Shown here: in pieces, positions 36,919 to 44,844 of the stretch
Layout: each line of letters opens with the position of its first letter
Numbering within the stretch: position 1 is the first letter of the stretch
Source: Bizionia saleffrena
GTDB lineage: Bacteria; Bacteroidota; Bacteroidia; Flavobacteriales; Flavobacteriaceae
Length of the DNA stretch: 48,371 bases
Assembly: GCF_008086175.1 (NCBI RefSeq)
Contig: NZ_VSKM01000018.1
Span: 1-48,371 of the forward strand
Direction: 5' to 3'
Made by a program: the position numbers and the translations under genes
The notes under the pieces: generated by a model
What the model was told of the DNA's origin: nothing
Databases searched by the model: none
Seen by the model: the letters and a program-made list of their open reading frames with translations, nothing else

Positions 36919-38628
36919 ATGGAACATTTTGTAGTATCAGCACGAAAATATAGACCACAAACATTTAAAGATGTTGTGGGCCAAAACGCTATTACAAATA
37001 CCTTATTAAATGCCATTGAAAACAATCATTTAGCTCAAGCCCTTTTATTTACTGGCCCTCGTGGTGTTGGTAAAACGAGTTGTGCACGTATTTTAGCTAA
37101 AATGATTAACAGCGACGGTAATGAAACTGGCGAAGAAGATTACGCTTTTAATATTTTCGAACTCGATGCGGCGTCAAATAACTCGGTAGATGATATTAGA
37201 AGTTTAACCGATCAAGTTCGTATTCCGCCACAAGTAGGAAAATACAAGGTTTATATTATTGATGAAGTACATATGTTATCTCAAGCCGCTTTTAATGCCT
37301 TTTTAAAGACCTTAGAAGAGCCGCCAAAGCATTGTATATTTATTTTAGCAACGACCGAAAAGCATAAAATTATACCAACCATTTTATCGCGTTGTCAGAT
37401 ATTTGATTTTAAACGTATAACGGTTAAAGATGCTAAAGCGTATCTAAAATACATTGCTAACGAGCAAGGCATTACGGCGGATGACGATGCTTTACATATA
37501 ATTGCACAAAAAGCAGATGGAGCAATGCGTGATGCCTTATCCATTTTCGATCGTGTGGTTAGCTTTTCAGGAAAACAGTTAACGCGACAAGCGGTAACAG
37601 AAAACTTAAATGTATTAGATTATGAAACGTATTTTAAAAGTACCGATTTAATTATCGAGAACAAAATACCCGAGTTGCTAATGCAATTTAACACCACCTT
37701 ATCGAAAGGATTCGATGGCCACCATTATATTGCTGGATTAGCCTCCCATTTTAGAGATTTATTAGTCTGCAAGAATCCTGCAACATTAGAACTCTTGGAA
37801 GTTGGAGAACAAACGCAAGCATTATATCAAGAACAATCTAAAAAAGCGACTCAAGAATTTTTATTAAAAGGTATTGAGTTAGCTAACGACACCGATTTAA
37901 AGTATAAATCCAGTAAAAACCAACGACTCCTCGTTGAACTTTGTTTAATGCAGCTTGCCTCTATCACTTTCGATGGAGAAAAAAAAAATAGCAGTCGTTT
38001 CATAATCCCGCCCTCTTATTTCAAAAAACTGGGTATTACACCTATTCCGGTAAAACAACCAGCAGTTAAAGCGCAACCTGCAAAACCCACTGTAGTTGAA
38101 AATCAGGTATCGCAACACAGCGAGACACCAAGTAAACCTTCGCCAAAAATAACAATTAACAGTGGTAAGAAAGCCACTTCGGGGTTGTCTTTAAAAAGTA
38201 TTCGTACAAAAAAAGAGCATCTTATTAAACAGATGGATGTTGTGGTGGATGAAGAAAATTTGCCTCGCGAAAAATTTCACGAAGACGATTTTTATGAGTT
38301 TTGGAACGCTTATATTAAACAGCTAGAAACCGATGGTAAAATGAATTTAGCTTCTATTTTATCGATAGATAAGCCCAAATTGAAAGGCACTACAATTCAG
38401 CTTACATTTCCTACGTCTACAAATAAAGTCGAAGTTGAGCGTCAGCAATATGATTTAATGCAGTTTTTAAGACAAAATCTTAAGAACTTCGATATTAGCT
38501 TAGAAATTACTGTTAATGAAGTTATGCAAAGTAGATTTGCCTATACTCCAGACGAAAAATACGAAAAGTTGAAGGAAAAAAATCCTAATATAGAATTACT
38601 TAGAAAGGCTTTCGATTTAGATTTATAA
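36919..38628 (+). CDS. dnaX: DNA polymerase III subunit gamma/tau
   Basis: The 569-residue clamp-loader ATPase opens the beta clamp and loads it on DNA. The AAA+ core (about 1-230) has Walker A GPRGVGKTS (Lys52), Walker B YIIDEVHML and the arginine/SRC motif TILSRCQIFD. The zinc-finger cysteine cluster found after Walker A in E. coli DnaX is absent; the corresponding stretch (about 63-80) is acidic with no cysteine. Domain III and a lysine- and proline-rich linker follow, then a C-terminal region that would be the tau part. No obvious frameshift signal for a shorter gamma form was found by eye. Confidence 0.93.
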   Translation: MEHFVVSARKYRPQTFKDVVGQNAITNTLLNAIENNHLAQALLFTGPRGVGKTSCARILAKMINSDGNETGEEDYAFNIFELDAASNNSVDDIRSLTDQVRIPPQVGKYKVYIIDEVHMLSQAAFNAFLKTLEEPPKHCIFILATTEKHKIIPTILSRCQIFDFKRITVKDAKAYLKYIANEQGITADDDALHIIAQKADGAMRDALSIFDRVVSFSGKQLTRQAVTENLNVLDYETYFKSTDLIIENKIPELLMQFNTTLSKGFDGHHYIAGLASHFRDLLVCKNPATLELLEVGEQTQALYQEQSKKATQEFLLKGIELANDTDLKYKSSKNQRLLVELCLMQLASITFDGEKKNSSRFIIPPSYFKKLGITPIPVKQPAVKAQPAKPTVVENQVSQHSETPSKPSPKITINSGKKATSGLSLKSIRTKKEHLIKQMDVVVDEENLPREKFHEDDFYEFWNAYIKQLETDGKMNLASILSIDKPKLKGTTIQLTFPTSTNKVEVERQQYDLMQFLRQNLKNFDISLEITVNEVMQSRFAYTPDEKYEKLKEKNPNIELLRKAFDLDL

Positions 38629-38691
38629 TCGGTAGGCTCTCCCTTTTTGCGTTAATTCTAGTATCTTTATAATGCATCAATTGTATTTCAA

Positions 38692-39267
38692 ATGAAAAAA
38701 CATCTTGCTGTTATCGTTTCTATTGTCCTCTTGTTAATTCTGGGTTGTGACGGACAAGATCTCAGGCATGCATCGGCTAGCGAGGTTTTAAAAAGACACC
38801 AATTGTTAGATTCTTTTTCTGAACGTATTCAATTCACACCAAAAAAATATACCGAAATACAACACGATACGATCTTAGCTTCTGGGTATAATGTAAAAAT
38901 AAAATACTATTCGGATATGGACTTATCGACAAGTATTATAAAGTACTACAAAGCCGATGCGCTTTCTATAAAGCACTATTACAGACGTTTTAATGCTAAT
39001 ATAGATATCACTCAAAAAGAAAAAATAATATTCTCTGAAGTTATCAATACAACGTTTTTAGAACAGCAAATTAACGTTCAGTTAACGGATTATATATTAA
39101 CGAATATAGAGTTGCTTCAATCGCCCGAAGACTTATTATACACTACACAACTCTATCTAGAGTTTTGTAAACCTGGCAACAAACGCTGTAAAAAATATAT
39201 TTTGCGTTTTCAAAAAGACAATACATTTTACATTAAAGAAACAGATAATAATTATGTTAGGACTTAA
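38692..39267 (+). CDS. Putative lipoprotein of unknown function
   Basis: The 191-residue protein has a lipoprotein signal peptide (hydrophobic segment followed by LILGC, lipid Cys19). The mature part is rich in Lys and Tyr and contains QHDTILASGYNVKIKYYSDM and a CKPGNKRCKKYILRF pair of cysteines near 166-173. It resembles unannotated flavobacterial lipoproteins, perhaps DUF4738-like; this is uncertain. It overlaps the start of miaE by 14 bp, so translation may be coupled. Confidence 0.65.
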   Translation: MKKHLAVIVSIVLLLILGCDGQDLRHASASEVLKRHQLLDSFSERIQFTPKKYTEIQHDTILASGYNVKIKYYSDMDLSTSIIKYYKADALSIKHYYRRFNANIDITQKEKIIFSEVINTTFLEQQINVQLTDYILTNIELLQSPEDLLYTTQLYLEFCKPGNKRCKKYILRFQKDNTFYIKETDNNYVRT

Positions 39268-39835
39268 ATTACCAACAGACCCGCGTTGGGTAAACATCGT
39301 AGAAAAAAACATTAAAGATATTTTAACCGATCATGCTTTTTGCGAACAAAAAGCTGCAAGTACGGCAATTTCTTTAATAGTAAGTTTTCCAGAATACTCT
39401 GATTTGGTTCAGGAAATGACAGCTTTAGTTAAAGAAGAAATTAGTCATTTTAAAATGGTACACGACAGGTTATTAGAAAACGGCTGGATTTTAGGTCGCG
39501 ATCGCAAAGACGACTATGTCGCTAAGCTAATCACCTTTTTCCCGAAAGGAGGTAGTAGAACAACACAATTAGTACACAGATTGCTTTATGCTGCTTTAAT
39601 TGAAGCCAGAAGTTGTGAACGCTTTAGATTATTATCGGAAGAATTAGAAGATAAAGATTTGGCTGAATTTTACAGAAAATTAATGGTAAGTGAAGCCAAC
39701 CACTATACTATGTTTTTAGGCTTTGCAAGACAGTATGGAGACCTTGAAGAAGTCAATGAAAAATGGCAAAGCTTATTAGCGTTTGAAGCTGAAATAATGA
39801 AAGATTTAAGCGTACACCAAAGTATTCACGGTTAG
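39254..39835 (+). CDS. miaE: tRNA-(ms2io6A)-hydroxylase MiaE
   Basis: The 193-residue ferritin-like diiron protein hydroxylates the isopentenyl group of ms2i6A37 in tRNAs reading UNN codons. The ligands sit in four helices: HAFCEQKAAS, KEEISHFKM, IEARSCERF and SEANHYTMF. The start LGLKLPTDPRWV is a typical family start. It overlaps the preceding lipoprotein gene by 14 bp and is followed by a terminator. Confidence 0.9.
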   Translation: MLGLKLPTDPRWVNIVEKNIKDILTDHAFCEQKAASTAISLIVSFPEYSDLVQEMTALVKEEISHFKMVHDRLLENGWILGRDRKDDYVAKLITFFPKGGSRTTQLVHRLLYAALIEARSCERFRLLSEELEDKDLAEFYRKLMVSEANHYTMFLGFARQYGDLEEVNEKWQSLLAFEAEIMKDLSVHQSIHG

Positions 39836-39849
39836 AACTTAGCACCCAT

Positions 39850-39884
39850 AAAAAAGCCAACATTCAGTAAATATTGGCTTTTTA
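39850..39884. terminator. Bidirectional terminator between miaE and the porin-like gene
   Basis: Arms AAAAAGCCAACATT (39851-39864) and AATATTGGCTTTTT (39870-39883), with one C-A mismatch on the plus strand that becomes G-U on the minus strand, so the hairpin is slightly better for the minus-strand porin-like transcript. Confidence 0.75.
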
Positions 39885-39902
39885 ATTATGTTAAGGTTTG
39901 GC

Positions 39903-40436
39903 TTAGAATTTTACTCCAAATCCAATTTGCATATTAGTGTTTATTGCTTCTAGTTCAACTTCGTCATCAAAAATGTTAGTTAAACCGTAAGAGTATCTAA
40001 AATCTAAAAAGAACTCATCCGTTAAAGCATATTCGAACCCTGCAATACCTGAGAATGATAAGTTTTGAATTCCGTCTTGGTATTCGTGTGCTTTTAAGCT
40101 TGCTTGTGGACCAACTCCTAAAGCAATACGATCTGATACTTTAAATTTTAATAACACTGGAAGTTGAATAAAGTCTAAACGTAACGCTTCTTCTTTAGCA
40201 CCTTCTGCAGAGAATTGAATTTCTGGAGCAATAGAGAATCCTTTAGAAATAGGAAATTCACCAAAAAATCCAATTGCAAAACCATTTCTGTGCATATTTT
40301 CTACACCTGCCGGAACTTCTGGATCGAAATCTAAGTTAGAAATATTGAAACCTGCTCTAACTCCGTATAAAGCATCTTGACTAAAGCCATAAAACGAGCA
40401 CATAACTAGTGCTAATAAAAGTAATGTTTTTTTCAT
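39903..40436 (-). CDS. Outer-membrane beta-barrel protein (OmpX/PorT-like)
   Basis: The 177-residue protein has a signal peptide (MKKTLLLLALVMCSFYGFSQ). Alternating beta-strand patterns with aromatic residues follow (LYGVRAGFNISNLDF, GFAIGFFGEFPISKGF), and the C-terminal strand ends NMQIGFGVKF, with terminal Phe as for outer-membrane barrels. The size fits an eight-stranded barrel of the outer-membrane protein family PF13568 found in Bacteroidota. Function unknown; it may be structural or bind a ligand. Monocistronic. Confidence 0.82.
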   Translation of the reverse strand: MKKTLLLLALVMCSFYGFSQDALYGVRAGFNISNLDFDPEVPAGVENMHRNGFAIGFFGEFPISKGFSIAPEIQFSAEGAKEEALRLDFIQLPVLLKFKVSDRIALGVGPQASLKAHEYQDGIQNLSFSGIAGFEYALTDEFFLDFRYSYGLTNIFDDEVELEAINTNMQIGFGVKF

Positions 40437-40537
40437 AATTTTTGGTGTGTATTTTTTGTAATAAATTTAACTGTATTTTGGTCAAGCTAATATATATTAA
40501 TTTTTTAAGAAAAGAAATACTATTAAGACGAACTGTA

Positions 40538-41449
40538 CTATTTTAACTTTGTATGGCTTAAAACTGTCTCGTGATAGATACTTTTTATGATCCCATCTGA
40601 TAGCCCTATTTTGGGAACATAAATATCTTTTGCTCCACTCCATTTCATAGCCGATAAATAGATACGTGTTGCTGGAATAATTACATCTGCTCTATCTTGA
40701 TTTAGATCTAATTCCGTAATTCTTTCTTCGTAAGAATAAGTTTGTAACATATTGTAATACGACGTTAAATAAAAGTAAGTTAACGGTTTACCCAAAGGTT
40801 TACCTGAAATCTTAAAAATTTTATTAATATTTCCTCCAGAACCTAAAACATCTATTTTATCAATATTTTTAGTTTTCTCTTTTATCCACTTTTCAAGCTC
40901 TCCCCAAGTTTCTTTTTTAACGATATCATTTAATAAACGAACCGTTCCTATTTTAAACGATTTTGAAACTATTTTCTCCCCCTTATCAATAATACTAAAC
41001 TCAGAACTCCCGCCACCAACATCCACATAAAGATACGTTTTACTCGTATCTATAAAGGCGTGCAAATCGGTTGCTGCAATAATGGCCGCTTCCTCTTCAC
41101 CCTCAATAATATCTATATTAATATTGGTTTCTTCTAAAATTAAGTCCGCTATTTTTTTTCCGTTTGATGCCTCACGCATTGCAGAGGTGGCACACGCTTT
41201 ATATTTTTCAACTTTATGAGATTTCATCAGGAGTTTAAAGGCTTGCATTGTATCTATCATTCTAACAACATTATCCTTAGATATTTTGTTATTTAAAAAG
41301 ACATCACTACCTAGACGAATAGGAACTCGCACTAAAGAGCTCTTTTTAAAACGCACAGGTTTACCTTTTTCTTCAATGATGTTAGATATTAAAAGTCGGA
41401 CAGCATTAGAACCTATATCTATTGCTCCATATTTTTTTATTGAAAGCAT
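40538..41449 (-). CDS. ppx: Ppx/GppA-family exopolyphosphatase
   Basis: The 303-residue protein has the ASKHA fold of the Ppx/GppA family. The phosphate-binding DIGSNAVRLL (about 11-20) and the second phosphate loop YVDVGGGSSEFS (about 141-152) are visible. At 303 residues it has the two core domains without the C-terminal HD-like extension of E. coli Ppx. Family members release phosphate from polyphosphate or pppGpp. It is 5 bp downstream of ppk1, which makes and stores the polymer; the pair controls polyphosphate level. Confidence 0.9.
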   Translation of the reverse strand: MLSIKKYGAIDIGSNAVRLLISNIIEEKGKPVRFKKSSLVRVPIRLGSDVFLNNKISKDNVVRMIDTMQAFKLLMKSHKVEKYKACATSAMREASNGKKIADLILEETNINIDIIEGEEEAAIIAATDLHAFIDTSKTYLYVDVGGGSSEFSIIDKGEKIVSKSFKIGTVRLLNDIVKKETWGELEKWIKEKTKNIDKIDVLGSGGNINKIFKISGKPLGKPLTYFYLTSYYNMLQTYSYEERITELDLNQDRADVIIPATRIYLSAMKWSGAKDIYVPKIGLSDGIIKSIYHETVLSHTKLK

Positions 41450-41454
41450 ATTTT

Positions 41455-43512
41455 TTAATTAAGCTTGTTTTTTAAATATTCGTAAGTAGCGAACTGTGAG
41501 CGTACTTTTGGGGCGTTATTTCGTTTATACGTATTATCTTGAGTCTCGTTTAATATTCTTGCTTTAACGTTATCGTTCCAACAAATATCGAAAGTGTCCA
41601 TAATCTCAGACTTTATAGAATCTTGATAAATTGGACAGCTAACCTCTACTCTGTTATCGATATTTCTTGTCATCCAATCGGCTGAAGAAATATAAATTTT
41701 TGGATCGTTATTATTACAAAAAATGTAAAGTCGTGTGTGCTCTAAAAATTTATCGATGATACTAACCGCTTCAATATTCTCGCTCAACCCTTTAACCCCT
41801 GGAACCAAGCAGCAAATACCGCGTACAATCATTTGTATTTTTACTCCTGCATTACTCGCTTCATATAACTTATCAATCATTTTATAGCTCGAAATGCTAT
41901 TCATTTTTAGCCTTATATATGCTGGCTTTCCTGCTTTTACATTTTCAATTTCATTATCTATTAAATGAAAAAAAGCGTTTTTAGTATAATGCGGCGAAGT
42001 AATAATGTGTTTATATCGATAGATGCGATAATTAACTTGAAAGAAATTAAAGACCTTATTAATGTCTTTCAAAATTTTATCATTTGAGGTAAACAAAGTA
42101 TAATCAGTGTAAATTTTGGCGGTAGATTCATTAAAATTTCCAGTACTTATAAAGCCATAACGTTTTATTTTATGATCTTCTTCGCGTTCTATAATACACA
42201 TTTTACTATGAACTTTTAAACCTTGAACGCCAAAATAAAGTGTCACGCCTTCACGTTGCATTTGCTCGGCATATTCAATATTCGCATGCTCGTCAAATCG
42301 CGCTTGAATTTCCATAGAAACGGTTACATTTTTACCATTTTTAGCCGCATTTATTAAAGAACTTGCCACGTGAGAAATTTGTGCTAATCGATAAATAGTA
42401 ATTTTAATACTTTTTACTTTAGGATCTAGAGCGGCTTCTCGTAAAAATTTTACTGTATATGCAAATGTTTGGTAGGGTGTATACTGTAAATAATCTTGTT
42501 TTGCGATGTCTGTAAAAATACTAGTCTCTAAACTCAATCCCTTAATTGGTAATGGTTTAATAGCTGCGTATAATAAATCTGCACGTCCCAAACTTGGGAA
42601 ATCCATATAATCTCTACGATTGTGATAACGTCCTCCAGGAATAATACTATCAGACACATCAATTCCCATTTTATTCATTAAAAAGTTAAGAGTGCTTTTA
42701 TCGATTGTTTTATCGTAAACAAAACGCACAGGTTCGGCGTCTTGCCTATCCTTAACGCTATCGCTAATTTTTTCCATAAAACTTTTACTCAAATCACTTT
42801 CTAAATCCAGCTCGGCATCTCTTGTTATTTTAATCATATGTGCCGAAATAGCAGTATAATCAAAAATATTAAAGATATCATCTAAGCAATAACGCAATAA
42901 ATCGTCCATCATTATAATACAATTTTTGTCACCTATTTTAGGTAGCGCGACAAAACGATTTATATTTTTAGGAATCTCTATTAGAGCATATTGATAATCA
43001 GTATCTGTTAACGTCATTTTAATCGCTAAATAGGCTGCACTATCCTTTAAATTTGGAAGCTTTATAGAGTCGTTAAGAATAATGGTTACCAATGCCGGAC
43101 TAACATTCTGAATGTAATACTGTTTTATGAACGCTTTCTGTTCCTCATTAATATTGTCTTCTTTTATGATGAAAATATTTTCTTTTTCTAATTGACTTTG
43201 AATGGCGCTTAAAATTCGTAGACTATTAGATTGTTGCGTAATTACGGTTTGCGTAATTTTCTCTAACAATTCTGAAGCTGTAATTCCTCCAAGTTCACTT
43301 TTACCCGCTTTACCTGCCTCATCTATTCGTTTAATAGTGGCGTAACGCACTTTGAAAAATTCGTCTAAATTATTCGAAAAAATACCAACAAAACGCAGTC
43401 TTTCAATTAAAGGCACTGTTTTATCTGAAGCCTCTTGTAATACACGAGCATTAAACTGCAACCAACTTAATTCGCGATTTATATATATTTTGTTAGAATT
43501 TTTCTTAACCAT
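41455..43512 (-). CDS. ppk1: Polyphosphate kinase 1
   Basis: The 685-residue PPK1 makes polyphosphate from ATP. The N-terminal helical part (NRELSWLQFNARVLQEA) and the PLD-like catalytic part are complete. The autophosphorylated histidine is His435 in LKVHSKMCIIERE, the same number as in E. coli. The second catalytic His lies in LEHTRLYIF (about 591). Located between sixA (39 bp upstream) and ppx (5 bp downstream) in one minus-strand unit. Confidence 0.95.
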   Translation of the reverse strand: MVKKNSNKIYINRELSWLQFNARVLQEASDKTVPLIERLRFVGIFSNNLDEFFKVRYATIKRIDEAGKAGKSELGGITASELLEKITQTVITQQSNSLRILSAIQSQLEKENIFIIKEDNINEEQKAFIKQYYIQNVSPALVTIILNDSIKLPNLKDSAAYLAIKMTLTDTDYQYALIEIPKNINRFVALPKIGDKNCIIMMDDLLRYCLDDIFNIFDYTAISAHMIKITRDAELDLESDLSKSFMEKISDSVKDRQDAEPVRFVYDKTIDKSTLNFLMNKMGIDVSDSIIPGGRYHNRRDYMDFPSLGRADLLYAAIKPLPIKGLSLETSIFTDIAKQDYLQYTPYQTFAYTVKFLREAALDPKVKSIKITIYRLAQISHVASSLINAAKNGKNVTVSMEIQARFDEHANIEYAEQMQREGVTLYFGVQGLKVHSKMCIIEREEDHKIKRYGFISTGNFNESTAKIYTDYTLFTSNDKILKDINKVFNFFQVNYRIYRYKHIITSPHYTKNAFFHLIDNEIENVKAGKPAYIRLKMNSISSYKMIDKLYEASNAGVKIQMIVRGICCLVPGVKGLSENIEAVSIIDKFLEHTRLYIFCNNNDPKIYISSADWMTRNIDNRVEVSCPIYQDSIKSEIMDTFDICWNDNVKARILNETQDNTYKRNNAPKVRSQFATYEYLKNKLN

Positions 43513-43551
43513 TAAAATGAATTTAGTAACAAATATATTGTATTGATTTGA

Positions 43552-44046
43552 TTATTTTAAATGTTTTGGAAATACTATTTTTTTTGTCTGGCCCATAGTT
43601 AGGTTTTTCCAAGAAGAAGTCTCAAAATGTATTTCTAAAAAACCAGAAGTAGGAACATTGGCAATGTACTCATTTCCAAAATTATTAGCAATAGCAGTTA
43701 AGGCATTATTATGACCAAAAACCATTATTGTATTTAAAATATCATCACATGATTTTATCACTTCAATAACTTCATGTCCTGAAAAATCGTATAGATTATC
43801 TATAAGTTTAAAATCTACTATGTTAAACCCTAAATTATCTATAAATATTTGTGCTGTTTCTTGCGTCCTTTTCGACGGGCTACACAAAATGACATCTGGA
43901 GTTGAAGCCCCATCCTTTAAAGAGTTTGAAACCAAATTTGCATCGTTAATGCCTCGTTTTTTTAATGGTCTTTGCATATCTGACACGTTATGCCGCCATA
44001 ATGACTTCGAATGTCTAATCAAAATTAAAATTTTTACGTTATTCAT
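43552..44046 (-). CDS. sixA: SixA-like phosphohistidine phosphatase
   Basis: The 164-residue histidine-phosphatase-family protein has the catalytic RHSKS motif (His12; most relatives read RHAKS or RHGKS). It has CSPSKRTQETA and a C-terminal GHNNAL motif with the second histidine. In E. coli, SixA removes phosphate from phosphohistidine proteins. It is the first gene of the ppk1-ppx operon here, a common Bacteroidota arrangement. An inverted repeat lies 30 bp upstream. Confidence 0.85.
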   Translation of the reverse strand: MNNVKILILIRHSKSLWRHNVSDMQRPLKKRGINDANLVSNSLKDGASTPDVILCSPSKRTQETAQIFIDNLGFNIVDFKLIDNLYDFSGHEVIEVIKSCDDILNTIMVFGHNNALTAIANNFGNEYIANVPTSGFLEIHFETSSWKNLTMGQTKKIVFPKHLK

Positions 44047-44347
44047 CGTGTTTTCTTATACTTTTATCGTTAATTTACTTAAGTAATCGCTTTTAACGAT
44101 TATTTAAGTGATTTACCTCATTTTTTTGTTTTGTGCTGAAAATCAGGTTTATTTTGTAACCAGCTATTATTATCAATACCCAAATCTAATTTTGTTCTTA
44201 TATATTAACCTATTTACCCACCTTTCACAGTGAAATCTGAGTTGTATTACAATTAATTTACGAAATAAAAGTAGTTAATTTAATATGAAATTATTTTTTA
44301 CATTGATAATCAGCTAAATCTAAGTAATAAAAATAAAATTTCAGGAT
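44047..44347. other. Intergenic region between sixA and the small secreted protein gene
   Basis: About 300 bp with no ORF of interest. It holds the inverted repeat described separately at 44077-44109. The plus-strand gene must start here, but I found no full TAnnTTTG box. Confidence 0.4.
44077..44109 (-). promoter_or_regulatory. Inverted repeat upstream of the polyphosphate operon
   Basis: Arms ACTTAAGTAATCG (44077-44089) and CGATTATTTAAGT (44097-44109) with a 7-nt loop, 12 of 13 positions complementary (the mismatch can become G-U in RNA). It starts 31 bp before sixA and has no T-run, so it looks like an operator or leader hairpin instead of a terminator. Confidence 0.4.
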
Positions 44348-44830
44348 ATGAAAAAAGTACTCCTTCTTTTACTTGTTTTAAATGTAACATACAACAGCTA
44401 TGCGCAAACACCAGTCGTATTAAAAGAATCCAACTTAAATAGTAAAGCCTATGTTTCTAAGAATAAATTGGAACCTGTTTTAAGACTTTATGGGGATCAA
44501 AAATCTGGTATCTCTTATTTTGAAGACAACCAAATTCACTTTTTAAACGCTGAAAACGGCATTAAAAAATTATATATAAATAGTGCTGATTTATCACGTT
44601 TAAATAAACCGTTTCGATTTTCTGAATCCATTGAAATGCTATTAATAAAAGTAACCGATTTAGACTTCGATTTAGATCGTATAGATTGTTCTAAACTTTC
44701 TGCGTTTAAATCACTAAAGTATGTGTTTTACATTATTGAAACAAAACTAGATACCCAAAAAAAATTATCAAAACCGAACTGTTTTTCTAACGTAATATTG
44801 CAATATATTAAAATAGAAATCCCTTCTTAA
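44348..44830 (+). CDS. Small secreted protein upstream of the giant adhesin
   Basis: The 160-residue protein has a signal peptide (MKKVLLLLLVLNVTYNSYAQ) and no other membrane segment. The mature part has FEDNQIHFLNAENGIKKLY near 53-71 and two cysteines (about 118 and 142). I recognise no domain. It ends 14 bp before the adhesin start on the same strand with no terminator, so the two are probably cotranscribed. A linked function, for example in adhesin export or assembly, is inference. Confidence 0.65.
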   Translation: MKKVLLLLLVLNVTYNSYAQTPVVLKESNLNSKAYVSKNKLEPVLRLYGDQKSGISYFEDNQIHFLNAENGIKKLYINSADLSRLNKPFRFSESIEMLLIKVTDLDFDLDRIDCSKLSAFKSLKYVFYIIETKLDTQKKLSKPNCFSNVILQYIKIEIPS

Positions 44831-44844
44831 TAATAGTACTAACT

